Below, one piece after another: positions 19,737 through 28,833 of a DNA stretch of 64,000 nucleotides; positions within the stretch are counted from its first letter, which is position 1; each line of letters starts with the position of its first letter. Location: assembly GCA_947039455.1 (NCBI GenBank), contig CAMQZB010000009.1, positions 1 through 64,000 of the forward strand, in the 5' to 3' direction. Below the pieces are notes generated by a model. That model was given only the letters and a program-made list of their open reading frames with translations. It searched no databases and was not told the origin of the DNA. Position numbers and translations under genes: made by a program. The stretch is from an uncultured Clostridia bacterium. GTDB lineage: Bacteria > Bacillota > Clostridia > Christensenellales > CAMQZB01.

Positions 19737-21266
19737 ATGAATCATCAAAAAATAGCAGTTATAGATTTCGGTGGACAATACAACCAACTAATCGCACGTC
19801 GTGTAAGAGAGTTGTCAGTGTATTCTGAGTTGCTACCACCCACTGTAACTATCGAAAAATTAAAAGAAATGAACCCTATTGGAATTATTTTCACTGGCGG
19901 ACCACACAGTGTTTTTGCGGAAGATTCTTTCCGTATTGACAAAGGTGTTTACGACCTAAACATTCCTATTCTAGGAATTTGTTACGGTCAACAACTGATG
20001 GCATACGATTTTGGTGGCACTGTTGAAAAAGCCGACCAAAGAGAATATGGAAGATGTGAAGTTAACCTTGGAAACTCTGAAATATTCAAAGGAGTAGAAG
20101 GAAAATCTACCGTTTGGATGAGTCACAGTAATTATGTATCTAAACTTCCAGAGGGTTTCACTACTATTTCAACATCTGAATCTTGCCCTTGTACAGCTAT
20201 GGAAAACAAAGCAAAACGTTTCTATGCTGTTCAGTTCCACCCTGAAGTTGGCCATTCTGAAAAAGGCATGGACATCTTGAAAAACTTTATGTATGGAGTT
20301 TGTGGTGCTGTTGGGGATTGGAATCCAAACAACTTTGTGGAAGATACTGTTGCTAGCATTCAACATTTGAAAGGTAAGAAAGTATTGTGTGCTATGAGCG
20401 GTGGAGTTGACTCTGCTGTTGCTGCAACTCTTATCCACAAAGTGGCTGGTGATAACTTGATTTGCGTACTTGTTGACCATGGTCTAATGAGAAAAAATGA
20501 GATTGAAGAAATTATCAAAACTTTCCGTGACGAACGTGGCATGAACTTGATTGCCGTTGACGCAAGCGAAAGATTTATCTCAAAACTTGCAGGTGTGGAA
20601 GACCCTGAAGCTAAACGTAAAATCATCGGTGCTGAGTTTATTAAAGTATTTGAAGACGAAGCAAAAAAAATCGGAACAGTGGATTACCTTGTTCAAGGCA
20701 CAATCTACCCTGACGTAGTTGAAAGTGGAACTAATACTTCTGCAATGATCAAAAGTCACCACAACGTTGGCGGACTTCCTGATGTTATCGACTTTAAAGA
20801 AATCGTTGAACCACTACGTTCATTGTTTAAAGATGAAGTAAGAAAAGTCGGTTTCGAACTAGGATTGCCGAAAGAAATAGTAATGCGTCAACCTTTCCCA
20901 GGTCCAGGTCTTGGAATAAGAATCCTTGGTGCCGTGACTCAAGATAAGTTAGATATCCTAAAAGATGCCGACCTAATCTTGCGTGACGAAATCGCACTAG
21001 CAGGACTTGACACAAAAATTTGGCAGTACTTTGCAGTGCTAACAAATTGCAAAAGCGTAGGAGTTATGGGCGACGAAAGAACCTATGACTACACAATCGC
21101 ACTTCGTGGAGTAACAAGCATCGATGGAATGACCGCCGATTGGGCAAGAATCCCATACGACGTCCTAGACAAAATCTCATCAAGAATAGTAAACGAAGTC
21201 CCCCACGTAAACCGCATAGCCTACGACATAACCAGCAAACCACCCGCAACAATTGAGTGGGAATAA
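19737..21266 (+). CDS. guaA: GMP synthase (glutamine-hydrolysing)
   Basis: A 509-aa enzyme converting XMP to GMP using ATP and glutamine. The N-terminal class I amidotransferase domain has the nucleophile Cys82 in GICYGQQ and the His-Glu pair in [10 protein letters not shown]. The ATP-pyrophosphatase domain has the loop [12 protein letters not shown] at about 219. The C-terminal dimerization domain ends in TIEWE. The last three codons and stop lie in the left attachment repeat of the island, so the gene stayed whole after integration. Confidence 0.97.
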   Translation: MNHQKIAVIDFGGQYNQLIARRVRELSVYSELLPPTVTIEKLKEMNPIGIIFTGGPHSVFAEDSFRIDKGVYDLNIPILGICYGQQLMAYDFGGTVEKADQREYGRCEVNLGNSEIFKGVEGKSTVWMSHSNYVSKLPEGFTTISTSESCPCTAMENKAKRFYAVQFHPEVGHSEKGMDILKNFMYGVCGAVGDWNPNNFVEDTVASIQHLKGKKVLCAMSGGVDSAVAATLIHKVAGDNLICVLVDHGLMRKNEIEEIIKTFRDERGMNLIAVDASERFISKLAGVEDPEAKRKIIGAEFIKVFEDEAKKIGTVDYLVQGTIYPDVVESGTNTSAMIKSHHNVGGLPDVIDFKEIVEPLRSLFKDEVRKVGFELGLPKEIVMRQPFPGPGLGIRILGAVTQDKLDILKDADLILRDEIALAGLDTKIWQYFAVLTNCKSVGVMGDERTYDYTIALRGVTSIDGMTADWARIPYDVLDKISSRIVNEVPHVNRIAYDITSKPPATIEWE

Positions 21267-21327
21267 TAAAATCAACCCCTGAAACCCTTTGTTTAAAGGC
21301 TCTCAGGGGTCTTTTTTTTCTCCGTGA
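21255..21327 (+). repeat. Left attachment repeat (attL)
   Basis: Direct repeat with 63880-63952; the first 45 bases are identical, then two C/T differences in the hairpin. It begins at the third last codon of guaA (GAG TGG GAA TAA) and ends in CTCCGTGA. The crossover must lie within it. Confidence 0.9.
21276..21319 (+). terminator. guaA terminator within attL
   Basis: CCCCTGA and TCAGGGG (plus inner CCTTT/AAAGG) form a hairpin followed by a T8 run. The right end of the island carries a second copy. Confidence 0.92.
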
Positions 21328-21531
21328 CGCAATTATGACGCACTTTATTGAAATTAGATGATAATATTATCTGCAAAAATTAAGAGAAAATAATAATTAT
21401 TCACCTACTTAAGTTGGAACTTCGGGTATTAAGCTAATTTAATTCCAATTATCATAATTAAGAACTATAAAGGGTTGAAAATATTTAATTTAAATGATAT
21501 AATATAATCAAATATATAATTTGGAGCGATT

Positions 21532-23904
21532 ATGAGCAATATAGTATCGACTGGAATGAAAATAGATTTACATATCCATTCATGTTTTTCTTCAAAAAAA
21601 GATGGTAAAAAAGTTAAGAACAATACTTTATCTAATTTACCTATACTTATTCGAAAATTAAATGAAAATGCTGTTAATATATGTTCTATTACTGATCATG
21701 ACTATTTTTCATATGACTTATACACTAATTTAAAACTTGTAGAAAAAGCAGACAACAGCATAAAAAAAGTATTACCTGGTGTTGAGTTTTCTGTAGTATT
21801 TAATACGGACACAGGTGAAAAAACAATACATATAGTAACTATATTTTCAGACATAGACGATGAGAAAATTAAAAACATAGAGAAATTTATTAAGGATGAA
21901 AATAAGCAATCATATAAAGAAGTTGAATTTTTGGATTTACTTAGAAAAATAGATTTAGATACTATATTGATTGCACATCAAAAAAATTCACTACTAAGCA
22001 ATGCTCATAGAGATAAAGATGCTGCATCGCTAGGAGACAAAGCTTTCTATGAATTAATTCATGCTGATTATTTTGAATCATTTGAATTTAAAAATAAACG
22101 AAATGAAATAATGAATAAATCTTTTATAGTAGAGCAAAATTTAGAAAATGAAATGCGCTTTGTAACAGGTACAGATTGTCATGATTGGACAGTATATCCA
22201 AAAGAAGATCCCAATGACTCTAAAACAAATAATAACTTTCCATATACATATGCAAAATGTTTACCTACATTTAAGGGATTAGTTTTGGCAATGACAGAAA
22301 CAACTAGGTTGAAATTAGTAAATAGTTTTTTTAATGGAAATGCAAATTACGTAAAAACCATAAATCTAGCTATAAACAAAAATAAACATCAAATAGAACT
22401 ATCGAAAGGTATAAATGTTATTATTGGTGATAATTCCATTGGAAAATCACTTTTACTTCATGCAATAACAAATTATAAAAAATCAGGAATGCAACTTGAT
22501 GCTAATGTGAAACGAGGATATAAAAAATATTTAAAAGACAACAATATTTCAGTAACTACTAAAATAGATACAGCAAATATTTTTCAATTTGATATGCAAG
22601 GTGAAGTAAGACATAAATTTGAAGATAAAGAATTTGATAATTCTGATTTTATAAATAAATATATGCCAACAAAAGTAGATCCTACGCAATATATTAATAT
22701 TATAAATTCCGAAATTGATAGGATGATTAGCTATCTAGAAAACAAGTTTGATCATGATAATAATATTAAAAGATTAAAATCCATAAAATTATTTTATGCG
22801 GAAAATAAGCCGCAAAGTTTATCATTTAACGATACTCTTAAGAACTCTAAAATTACATCGATAGATTTACATAATATTTCTAATCATATTCAAACCTCTA
22901 AAAACGATTTAGATAAGTTGATTAAATTAGAACTATCAGATTTTGACAAACAAAAAATCAGTGATTTTTTAGTATATTTAAATAGGCTAAATAAATCATA
23001 TGATGTTAAAATTGATGAAATCGAAAATGAAAACGGAAAGAAAGAAAAAATTGCAACTGCAATAAATGCCATAGCAGAAAATCATGATCGTATTATAACA
23101 GATGAGGACAAAGATTTAAATTCATTTAGAACTAAATCTGAAGGTTTGATAAAAGAATTAAATTGCGTATATAGCTCAGAACGTAAACTCAAAACATTTC
23201 AACCTTTTATTAAAGAAACATTAGTAACTGTTCATAAACAACAAATTCAAAAATATGATTTTATTTCGAAATTCAAAATTGATGAAATTAATACTAAGTA
23301 TTTCAATAATGTCTTAAATCAAGTATTGAAAAAAAATTCGAAACTAAATTGGGAAAATATAACTCTATCAAAACTAAAAGGTATGCTTAGTAAAACTAGT
23401 TACGATGAATCCAAATCAGCACTAGTATATTTAAAAGAAGAAATGAATAAAATTATAAAACACGATTTAAGTACACGAAATTCAATAATATTTGAAGGAA
23501 AAGATAAATATTCTGAATCATCTTCTGGATTAGATGCGCAAATGTATTTTGATATATTATCGTATGAAAAAAATGAGTTTGGATTATACGTTATTGACCA
23601 ACCAGAAGATAATATTTCTCAAAAAGCTATAAGAACATTATTAAAACGATTCAAAACGATGTCTGAATATCGACAAGTAATTATAGTTACTCACAATCCT
23701 CAATTTATTGTAAATCTAGATGTGGATAATGTTATTTACATTTCAAAAGATAAAGATAAATTAAATATCGTAAATGGCGCGTTGGAATATCAATGTGGTG
23801 ATTACTCAATCCTAGATATTGTTGCTAACAACATTGATGGGGGATTAAGAACTATTAAAAATAGGTGGAAAAAATATGAAAAAACAATTAATGATGAAAT
23901 GTAA
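21532..23904 (+). CDS. PHP-domain and SMC-like ATPase protein (TrlF-like)
   Basis: A 790-aa cytoplasmic protein. Residues 10-220 are a PHP phosphoesterase domain with its metal ligands: DLHIHS (H14, H16), TDHD (H56), GVEF (E85), H100, AHQK (H149) and GTDCHD (D215, H217). From about 290 an SMC/ABC-like ATPase begins, with Walker A GDNSIGKSL (299-307), a long helical middle, and a C-terminal half-site with YVIDQPEDN (Walker B and D-loop) and VTHN. The signature motif is the variant SSSGLD. This architecture is that of the TrlF family of AAA-like ATPases linked to phage defence. It overlaps the S24 peptidase gene by 29 bases, so the two are made together. The PHP site looks catalytically intact and is likely a nuclease or phosphatase gated by ATP. 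Confidence 0.85.
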   Translation: MSNIVSTGMKIDLHIHSCFSSKKDGKKVKNNTLSNLPILIRKLNENAVNICSITDHDYFSYDLYTNLKLVEKADNSIKKVLPGVEFSVVFNTDTGEKTIHIVTIFSDIDDEKIKNIEKFIKDENKQSYKEVEFLDLLRKIDLDTILIAHQKNSLLSNAHRDKDAASLGDKAFYELIHADYFESFEFKNKRNEIMNKSFIVEQNLENEMRFVTGTDCHDWTVYPKEDPNDSKTNNNFPYTYAKCLPTFKGLVLAMTETTRLKLVNSFFNGNANYVKTINLAINKNKHQIELSKGINVIIGDNSIGKSLLLHAITNYKKSGMQLDANVKRGYKKYLKDNNISVTTKIDTANIFQFDMQGEVRHKFEDKEFDNSDFINKYMPTKVDPTQYINIINSEIDRMISYLENKFDHDNNIKRLKSIKLFYAENKPQSLSFNDTLKNSKITSIDLHNISNHIQTSKNDLDKLIKLELSDFDKQKISDFLVYLNRLNKSYDVKIDEIENENGKKEKIATAINAIAENHDRIITDEDKDLNSFRTKSEGLIKELNCVYSSERKLKTFQPFIKETLVTVHKQQIQKYDFISKFKIDEINTKYFNNVLNQVLKKNSKLNWENITLSKLKGMLSKTSYDESKSALVYLKEEMNKIIKHDLSTRNSIIFEGKDKYSESSSGLDAQMYFDILSYEKNEFGLYVIDQPEDNISQKAIRTLLKRFKTMSEYRQVIIVTHNPQFIVNLDVDNVIYISKDKDKLNIVNGALEYQCGDYSILDIVANNIDGGLRTIKNRWKKYEKTINDEM

Positions 23905-24550
23905 TGATGAAAATTATCTAATAGAAGAGAATGGCGGTTGCGTTTTTAGCATATCGAAAATTGATTTAATATTTGATACGCTGTCATTCTATAATGGCTT
24001 TTTTAAAAATGTAGATGAATACATTGTTATTGATTTTAAATTGTCTGATGCATTACAGCATGACAACGTTGGAAAATATATTTACAATTGGATTGATAAA
24101 ATATTTAAAGAAATTGGCGATTCTATAAATCAAAATAGAACACCAATTTATGAAGTAAGCTATAAAAATATTGTCATTTCTAAACAGATAAAATACTTTT
24201 CACAGACAAGTGTTTGTGCTGGAGATGGCGACTATTCATTAGATGCAGATACTACTTGTGAAATGATTCCTTGTTCAAACGATCATGCGGATTTTGCGGT
24301 CAAAATTAAAGGAGATAGTATGGCTCCTAAAATTAAAGATAATGATGTCATTTTAATTCAAAACGTCCAACAATTAAATCATGATGATATTGGTGTATTT
24401 TACTATAACGGAGATTTAATTTGTAAAAGATTTAACCAAATAGATAATCAGCTCGAACCATTAAATTCAGCATTCACGTCAATTAAAGTAACGGAAGATA
24501 TATTGATTCAAGGAAAATATCTTGAAACATATAGCACTGAAGAAAACTGA
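23876..24550 (+). CDS. S24-family (LexA-like) self-cleaving peptidase without HTH
   Basis: A 224-aa protein. The C-terminal half (about 112-220) is a LexA/UmuD-type S24 peptidase with the Ser in GDSMAP (S148), the Lys in LICKRF (K184), and an Ala-Gly bond (A115-G116) in VCAGDGDY 33 residues before the Ser, matching the LexA cleavage geometry. The N-terminal 110 residues are not a helix-turn-helix domain and match nothing I know. The ATG lies inside the PHP-ATPase gene after an AGGTGG site, so synthesis is coupled. A role as a damage-sensitive regulator or partner of that ATPase is an inference. Confidence 0.82.
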   Translation: MKKQLMMKCNDENYLIEENGGCVFSISKIDLIFDTLSFYNGFFKNVDEYIVIDFKLSDALQHDNVGKYIYNWIDKIFKEIGDSINQNRTPIYEVSYKNIVISKQIKYFSQTSVCAGDGDYSLDADTTCEMIPCSNDHADFAVKIKGDSMAPKIKDNDVILIQNVQQLNHDDIGVFYYNGDLICKRFNQIDNQLEPLNSAFTSIKVTEDILIQGKYLETYSTEEN

Positions 24551-24562
24551 TTGTTATTGAAA

Positions 24563-24615
24563 AACTAAAGCATAAGGGTTAAGTAATTAAATTACTTAAC
24601 CCTTATGCTTTAGTT
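24563..24615. terminator. 25-bp perfect inverted repeat between convergent genes
   Basis: Arms 24563-24587 and 24591-24615 are exact reverse complements around TAA. It lies between the S24 gene (plus) and the regulator gene (minus), so it can end transcription from both sides, though no T8-type tail follows. The perfect length is unusual for a plain terminator. Confidence 0.7.
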
Positions 24616-24715
24616 ATATATGTGATGTAAATTTTAGATTAAAATATATCATTTACTCAATATACTCTTAATTTTTTATCTGAGTTTGTATTAATTTCCT
24701 TGTATCGAATAAGAT

Positions 24716-25477
24716 TTATCTTTTTCCAATAAACATATAGTCTCTGCCGTTTGTGATTTTACGAATCTCATTATCACTCATATTAGGTTCTATAGTTTTT
24801 CTAACCAAATCTACTTCTAGTTTAAGGTGTTTAAAATAATAATTACTTTCATGATCGTATACGACTTGTTCATTTTTTCTTCCTTTACTGATTTTATACT
24901 TAAAATTACCATCTTTCGTTTTTTTAAATACTGTGGGTTCATTCTTGCATAAAAAATCTAATAAACTTATTCTTTGCGGAAATGTAATCTTGTATTCAAA
25001 AAAAACTTCTTTGCTAATTCGTCCTTCTTTAAAATGTTCGCGTAAAACTAAAAAATCGTTAAAACAAGAATTGAAAATTATCGAGTCATTAGATATTTGT
25101 GTTGGGGGGTCTAGGATAAACGCATAGGCGTTTTGTCTGCGTTCTACATACTTATATATAATTTTTTTAACCAATATTTCAAAAATTGCTTCATTATATG
25201 CATCTTCATTTTCCCGCAATTCTTCTTCGCACCACATCAATTCTTCTATAATTTGAATGGATTTATCTTCAGCTTTAGAAAGCAATGCGTACTTTGAAAT
25301 ATTTAGTTTATCTGATATTAAAAAAATTTCCTCTCTAGTGAGTTCCTTTGAGCCAGACTCAATTGCTTCTGCCATAAGTTTAGCGGCAACTTCTGATTGC
25401 TTAAAAGGAGAACCAAGTTCTGCTAGCGAGATATTCCTAAATGCTCTAATGAGTTTTATTTTTTCTGCAATTTTCAT
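24716..25477 (-). CDS. Regulator-like protein, paralogue of the gene at 25487, with degenerate HTH
   Basis: A 253-aa protein sharing its plan with the upstream gene: N-terminal KIKLIRAFRNISLAELG, then LNISKYALL, a helical region with IIEELMWCEEEL, and ISLLDFLCKNEPTVFKK near the end. The first part aligns with an XRE helix-turn-helix, but the recognition helix region (SPFKQSEVAAKLMAEAIE) has diverged. It is second in a two-gene minus-strand operon, ten bases after its paralogue. Likely a duplicated repressor that changed role; unproven. Confidence 0.6.
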   Translation of the reverse strand: MKIAEKIKLIRAFRNISLAELGSPFKQSEVAAKLMAEAIESGSKELTREEIFLISDKLNISKYALLSKAEDKSIQIIEELMWCEEELRENEDAYNEAIFEILVKKIIYKYVERRQNAYAFILDPPTQISNDSIIFNSCFNDFLVLREHFKEGRISKEVFFEYKITFPQRISLLDFLCKNEPTVFKKTKDGNFKYKISKGRKNEQVVYDHESNYYFKHLKLEVDLVRKTIEPNMSDNEIRKITNGRDYMFIGKR

Positions 25478-25486
25478 AATTCACCT

Positions 25487-26161
25487 CTATTTATTTGCTA
25501 TCGCAAAATATTCGCATAAATTCAGATAGGGATTTTCATATATATGCTGTATTTCATTGCTAGAAAATGACGATTTAATTTTATATGCGTTGTCGTCAAT
25601 TTTTGTAAAGACATCAGGTTCATGATCACAAAGGAAATCCAGTAGGTTCTCCGTCATAGGCCATTGAAATTTCCATTCAAGATATGTGGCTAAAGTAATC
25701 CTATTTTCTAAAAAATGAGTTTGTATATCTTTATATTCACTTAGTGAATAGTCTAGAATATCACCTAATGTGGAAGGTTGGTTCTTCCACTGTTCCTTGA
25801 ACTCTGGAACTAGATGCTTAATATTAATAATGCCAGTACTCAACATATGCGAGTGTACAAATCGAGTTCTTTTAGCTTCTTGTTTATTTGAAATGGAGTT
25901 TATATTTTCTTCCAACCAAAACAATTCTTCCATTATGTTTATAGGTGATATATCGCATTTAGGCAGCAAAGCGTATTTTGAGATGTTTAAAACTTCAGAA
26001 ATTTTAATCAGCAAATTATTTTTAGGAATTCGAATGTCACTTTCATATTGTCCCATGCGAGAATCAGCAGATCCCTCAGGAAGTCCAGATTTAATTCCAA
26101 GCTCCTTCATGGTCATGTTTCGAAAAAGTCGAGTAAGTTTAATTTTTTGTCCTGTTGTCAT
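25487..26161 (-). CDS. XRE-family HTH regulator of the island
   Basis: A 224-aa protein with an N-terminal XRE helix-turn-helix (about 5-65: TMKELGIKSGLPEGSADSR, then RIPKNNLLIKISEVLNIS) and a C-terminal helical domain. It is transcribed away from the excisionase-integrase genes, the arrangement of an element repressor. Palindromes in the shared intergenic region are candidate operators, one of them over its own -35 box. The domain beyond the HTH has no name I can give. Confidence 0.75.
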   Translation of the reverse strand: MTTGQKIKLTRLFRNMTMKELGIKSGLPEGSADSRMGQYESDIRIPKNNLLIKISEVLNISKYALLPKCDISPINIMEELFWLEENINSISNKQEAKRTRFVHSHMLSTGIINIKHLVPEFKEQWKNQPSTLGDILDYSLSEYKDIQTHFLENRITLATYLEWKFQWPMTENLLDFLCDHEPDVFTKIDDNAYKIKSSFSSNEIQHIYENPYLNLCEYFAIANK

Positions 26162-26211
26162 TGTAATCCTCTCTTTTATGTGTGTGATTTAGTTATATCA
26201 TATTGAGGTAT

Positions 26212-26227
26212 TATTTGCAAGCAAATA
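26212..26227. promoter_or_regulatory. Palindromic operator TATTTGC-AA-GCAAATA
   Basis: Perfect 7-bp arms. Read on the minus strand it covers the -35 (TTGCAA) of a promoter whose -10 (TATAAC) lies 17 bases on, upstream of the regulator gene at 26161. It suggests autoregulation. Confidence 0.6.
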
Positions 26228-26240
26228 AATGCTATTGTAA

Positions 26241-26334
26241 AATTACTTCACATAAATTTGAGTAAATGCTTGACATTATGGTTTTAATTGGATATAATGC
26301 ATTTATAACTACTTACGTATTTTGTGAAGTAATT
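26241..26334 (+). promoter_or_regulatory. Excisionase-integrase promoter bracketed by inverted 12-mers
   Basis: TTGACA (26270-26275) and TATAAT (26293-26298) with 17 bases between: a consensus promoter. AATTACTTCACA at 26241-26252 and its exact complement at 26323-26334 bracket it. A second inverted pair, ATTGGATATA (26287-26296) and TATATCCAAT (26340-26349), spans the leader. These could be repressor sites allowing a DNA loop, or integrase/excisionase arm sites. Confidence 0.7.
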
Positions 26335-26364
26335 ATAAATATATCCAATAAGGAGGACGAAATA

Positions 26365-26553
26365 ATGGAGCAAAGTAAAATGATATCAGCAAAAGAAATG
26401 GCTAAAGAATTGGGGGTATCTAATTCATTCGCATATAAAGCGATTAAGAAGATGAACCTAGAGCTAAAAGCTAATGGCTACTTTACTATTTGTGGTAAAG
26501 TCAGTAGAGCTTTTTATCAAGAGAAATTCTATGGAATAAAGGAGGCGATTTAG
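26365..26553 (+). CDS. Excisionase-like small HTH protein
   Basis: A 62-aa basic protein with a single winged-helix/MerR-like HTH (MISAKEMAKELGVSNSFAYK, then KVSRAFYQEKFYG). Small DNA-binding proteins directly before a tyrosine integrase typically steer excision. The ATG is nine bases after AGGAGG; the open frame extends upstream but overlaps the promoter. The stop codon TAG shares its last base with the GTG start of the integrase. Confidence 0.8.
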   Translation: MEQSKMISAKEMAKELGVSNSFAYKAIKKMNLELKANGYFTICGKVSRAFYQEKFYGIKEAI

Positions 26554-27632
26554 TGGGTGCTTATAAAGATAAATTACGTGGCACTTGGCGGTTGGATTAT
26601 TTTATAAAGGATTGGCAAGGCAAACGCAAAAAAGTGACGAAGCGTGGATTTAAAACTAAGCGAGAAGCTTTAGAGTTCGAAAGAGTAGCACTGCTGACAG
26701 CACGAGGCGATCTGCGAATGTCATTTAAAGATTTCTTTGAAATGTATAGCAACGATATGAAAACACGACTTAAGTTAAACAGTTGGATGACAAAAGAAAA
26801 TATCATTAAAACTAAAATAATGCCATATTTGGAAGACAAGAAAGTAAACGAGATTGAAGTAAAGGACATTATTCAGTGGCAAAACGCAATGATGAACTAT
26901 CGAAATGATGAAGGGCAACCTTATTCTTGTGTCTACTTAAAAACATTGAATAATCAGCTGTCATCAATTTTCAATCATGCTGTCAACGTGTACAACTTGC
27001 CTTATAATCCAGTAAGAAAAGCAGGACGAATGGGTAAGGAAAAAAGTATAACGGAAGTGCAGTTTTGGACAAAAGAAGAATACACGAAGTTTGCGGATTT
27101 TATCGCTGATAAACCAATGTCGTTTTATGCTTTTGAAATTTTGTATTGGTGTGGTTTACGGTTAGGTGAAATGCTTGCATTGACACCAAACGATTTTGAT
27201 TTTCCCAATAAATTAGTGAAGATTACAAAATCATATCAAAGGATAAATTGTGAAGATATTATAACAGCACCGAAAACTGCTAAAAGTGTAAGAATCATTT
27301 CAATGCCTGAATTTCTAGTTGAAGAAATACAAGAGTGCATTAATTCACAGTATAAAATTAAACCAAACGATAGATTATTTATGGTAAGTAAAAGTACACT
27401 GCATAAGGATTTAAAGTTGGGTAGCGAGAAATTGGGCTTGAGTAAAATTAAGCTACACGCATTGCGACATTCTCACGTTAGTTTACTTATTGAAAGAGGA
27501 TTTACGCCACTTGCAATAGCTGATAGAGTTGGTCATGAATCAATAACAATTACATACCAGTACGCACATTTATTTCCAAATAAACAGCGAGATATTGCGA
27601 ATGATTTAGAAAATTTGCGAGGTGATATATGA
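26553..27632 (+). CDS. int: Tyrosine-family site-specific integrase
   Basis: A 359-aa recombinase with a GTG start after GGAGG. The N-terminus (about 3-45, RGTWRLDYF...WQGKRKKVTKRGF) is an AP2-like arm-binding domain, followed by a SAM-like core-binding domain (55-160). The catalytic domain shows Arg in CGLRLGEM (about 203), HALRHSH (about 303), GHESI and the nucleophilic Tyr in QYAHLFP. All catalytic residues are present, so it should be active. It most likely catalysed insertion at guaA; no other integrase is in the island. Confidence 0.95.
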   Translation: MGAYKDKLRGTWRLDYFIKDWQGKRKKVTKRGFKTKREALEFERVALLTARGDLRMSFKDFFEMYSNDMKTRLKLNSWMTKENIIKTKIMPYLEDKKVNEIEVKDIIQWQNAMMNYRNDEGQPYSCVYLKTLNNQLSSIFNHAVNVYNLPYNPVRKAGRMGKEKSITEVQFWTKEEYTKFADFIADKPMSFYAFEILYWCGLRLGEMLALTPNDFDFPNKLVKITKSYQRINCEDIITAPKTAKSVRIISMPEFLVEEIQECINSQYKIKPNDRLFMVSKSTLHKDLKLGSEKLGLSKIKLHALRHSHVSLLIERGFTPLAIADRVGHESITITYQYAHLFPNKQRDIANDLENLRGDI

Positions 27633-27979
27633 GCGTAAAGAAATTAGACGATAAAAATAGATTTAGGGGTACTATGGTAAGTTTCAGAATGTCAAAGGAA
27701 GAGCAAGTACAATTACAAGCCTTTACTAAGCTAAGTGGACAATCTAAACAAGAGTATCTAATAAATAGAGTATTGCAAAGAGACATCGTAGTACAAGGCA
27801 ATTCAAGAACGTATAAAGCAATGCGAGAAATGCTCGGATATGTTTTGGATGAATTAAAGAGATTAGAAAACATCAACGAATCAAACGATGAACTACTAGA
27901 ACTTATCTCGCAAATCAACAAAACAATGAACGGATTTAAAGAAAATGACAATAAAAAAAGTCCTTATGCGACAACATAA
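27629..27979 (+). CDS. Mobilization-type accessory protein (MobC/RHH-like)
   Basis: A 116-aa protein beginning with a ribbon-helix-helix-like stretch (VSFRMSKEEQVQLQAFTKLSGQ, residues about 18-39, read in parts) and ending in a coiled helical tail. Proteins of this kind assist the relaxase at the transfer origin of mobilizable elements. The ATG overlaps the integrase stop (ATGA). Its presence with a broken relaxase at 30.8 kb supports descent from a mobilizable element. No catalytic function is expected. Confidence 0.65.
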   Translation: MSVKKLDDKNRFRGTMVSFRMSKEEQVQLQAFTKLSGQSKQEYLINRVLQRDIVVQGNSRTYKAMREMLGYVLDELKRLENINESNDELLELISQINKTMNGFKENDNKKSPYATT

Positions 27980-28047
27980 GAACTTTAGTGTTTTGAAAAA
28001 TAGCAGAAACTACTACTTAACGAACCAGTTAAAGTATAACACAGTTT

Positions 28048-28072
28048 CTGTTAAATTTCAAATATTTAACAG
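28048..28072 (+). promoter_or_regulatory. Inverted repeat before parA, overlapping its ribosome binding site
   Basis: CTGTTAAAT and ATTTAACAG pair perfectly around 7 bases; the second arm ends in the AGGAGA of parA. It could be an operator for autoregulation or an RNA hairpin limiting translation. A second, wider pair CAGAAACT/AGTTTCTG sits at 28004 and 28043. Confidence 0.55.
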
Positions 28073-28084
28073 GAGAAATTTAAT

Positions 28085-28831
28085 ATGATAATAACTATTG
28101 GAAATCAAAAAGGTGGAGTGGGTAAAACTACTACAGCTCTAGCAATGGCAAGTATTTTAGGGCGGAAGGGCTATAAAGTGCTACTCATTGATCTAGATGC
28201 GCAAGGAAATGCGAGTTTAGCCACTGGCGTAACTAGCGAAAATATACCAAGTATTGTAGATGTAATGCGAAATGAAATTGAAATACAGAACGCGATTTTG
28301 CATTTTAACGAGTATGATTTACTTGCTAGCTCAAAAGCTTTATCCACACTACAAAATCAGTTAATGGAAGAAATGGGGAGAGAATATAAGCTAAAAGAAG
28401 TGCTTGAACCTGTCAAAAACAAATACGACTACATAATAATCGACACGCCGCCCCATCTATCAATACTCACAGTAAACGCATTTACGTGCAGTGACAAAGT
28501 AATAATCCCCGCATTAGCGGACATATTTTCGTTGCAAGGAATAGGACAAGTTTTTGTATCTATTGATGGCGTGAAACAGTATACAAATAACAAAATACAA
28601 GTGGCGGGTGTACTACTAACAAGATATTCTGATAGGGCTACGCTGTCAAAAGATGTGAGAGATTTAATAGGCAAGTATTCTAGTTCGCAAAATACCAAGC
28701 TGTATACAACGATACGCGAAAATATAGCGGTGAAAGAAAGTCAGCTAGAGCAAAAATCTCTTTGCGATTATAGGCGAGCAACAGCAGCTAAAGATTATGA
28801 AGTTTTCATTGAAGAATTTTTGGAGGGTTAA
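28085..28831 (+). CDS. parA: ParA-family partition ATPase
   Basis: A 248-aa ATPase with the deviant Walker A KGGVGKTTTAL (residues 9-19), motif DLDAQGNAS and IIIDTPPHLSIL. There is no N-terminal HTH, so it is the small (type Ib/Soj-like) form. It is followed two bases later by a ribbon-helix-helix gene, the usual partner type for small ParA proteins, which binds the centromere. On an integrative element this pair can stabilise the excised circle. Confidence 0.92.
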   Translation: MIITIGNQKGGVGKTTTALAMASILGRKGYKVLLIDLDAQGNASLATGVTSENIPSIVDVMRNEIEIQNAILHFNEYDLLASSKALSTLQNQLMEEMGREYKLKEVLEPVKNKYDYIIIDTPPHLSILTVNAFTCSDKVIIPALADIFSLQGIGQVFVSIDGVKQYTNNKIQVAGVLLTRYSDRATLSKDVRDLIGKYSSSQNTKLYTTIRENIAVKESQLEQKSLCDYRRATAAKDYEVFIEEFLEG

Positions 28832-28833
28832 GC

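Noticed and set aside
20169-20480. Minus-strand frames inside guaA, and similar frames inside hsdR and the ABC genes
   Set aside because: They are antisense shadows of well-supported genes, lack binding sites and have improbable composition.
28000-28050. Definite transfer origin (oriT)
   Set aside because: Inverted repeats are present beside the MobC-like gene, but I see no recognised nic sequence, and the same repeats can be explained as parA regulatory sites; kept only as a possibility.
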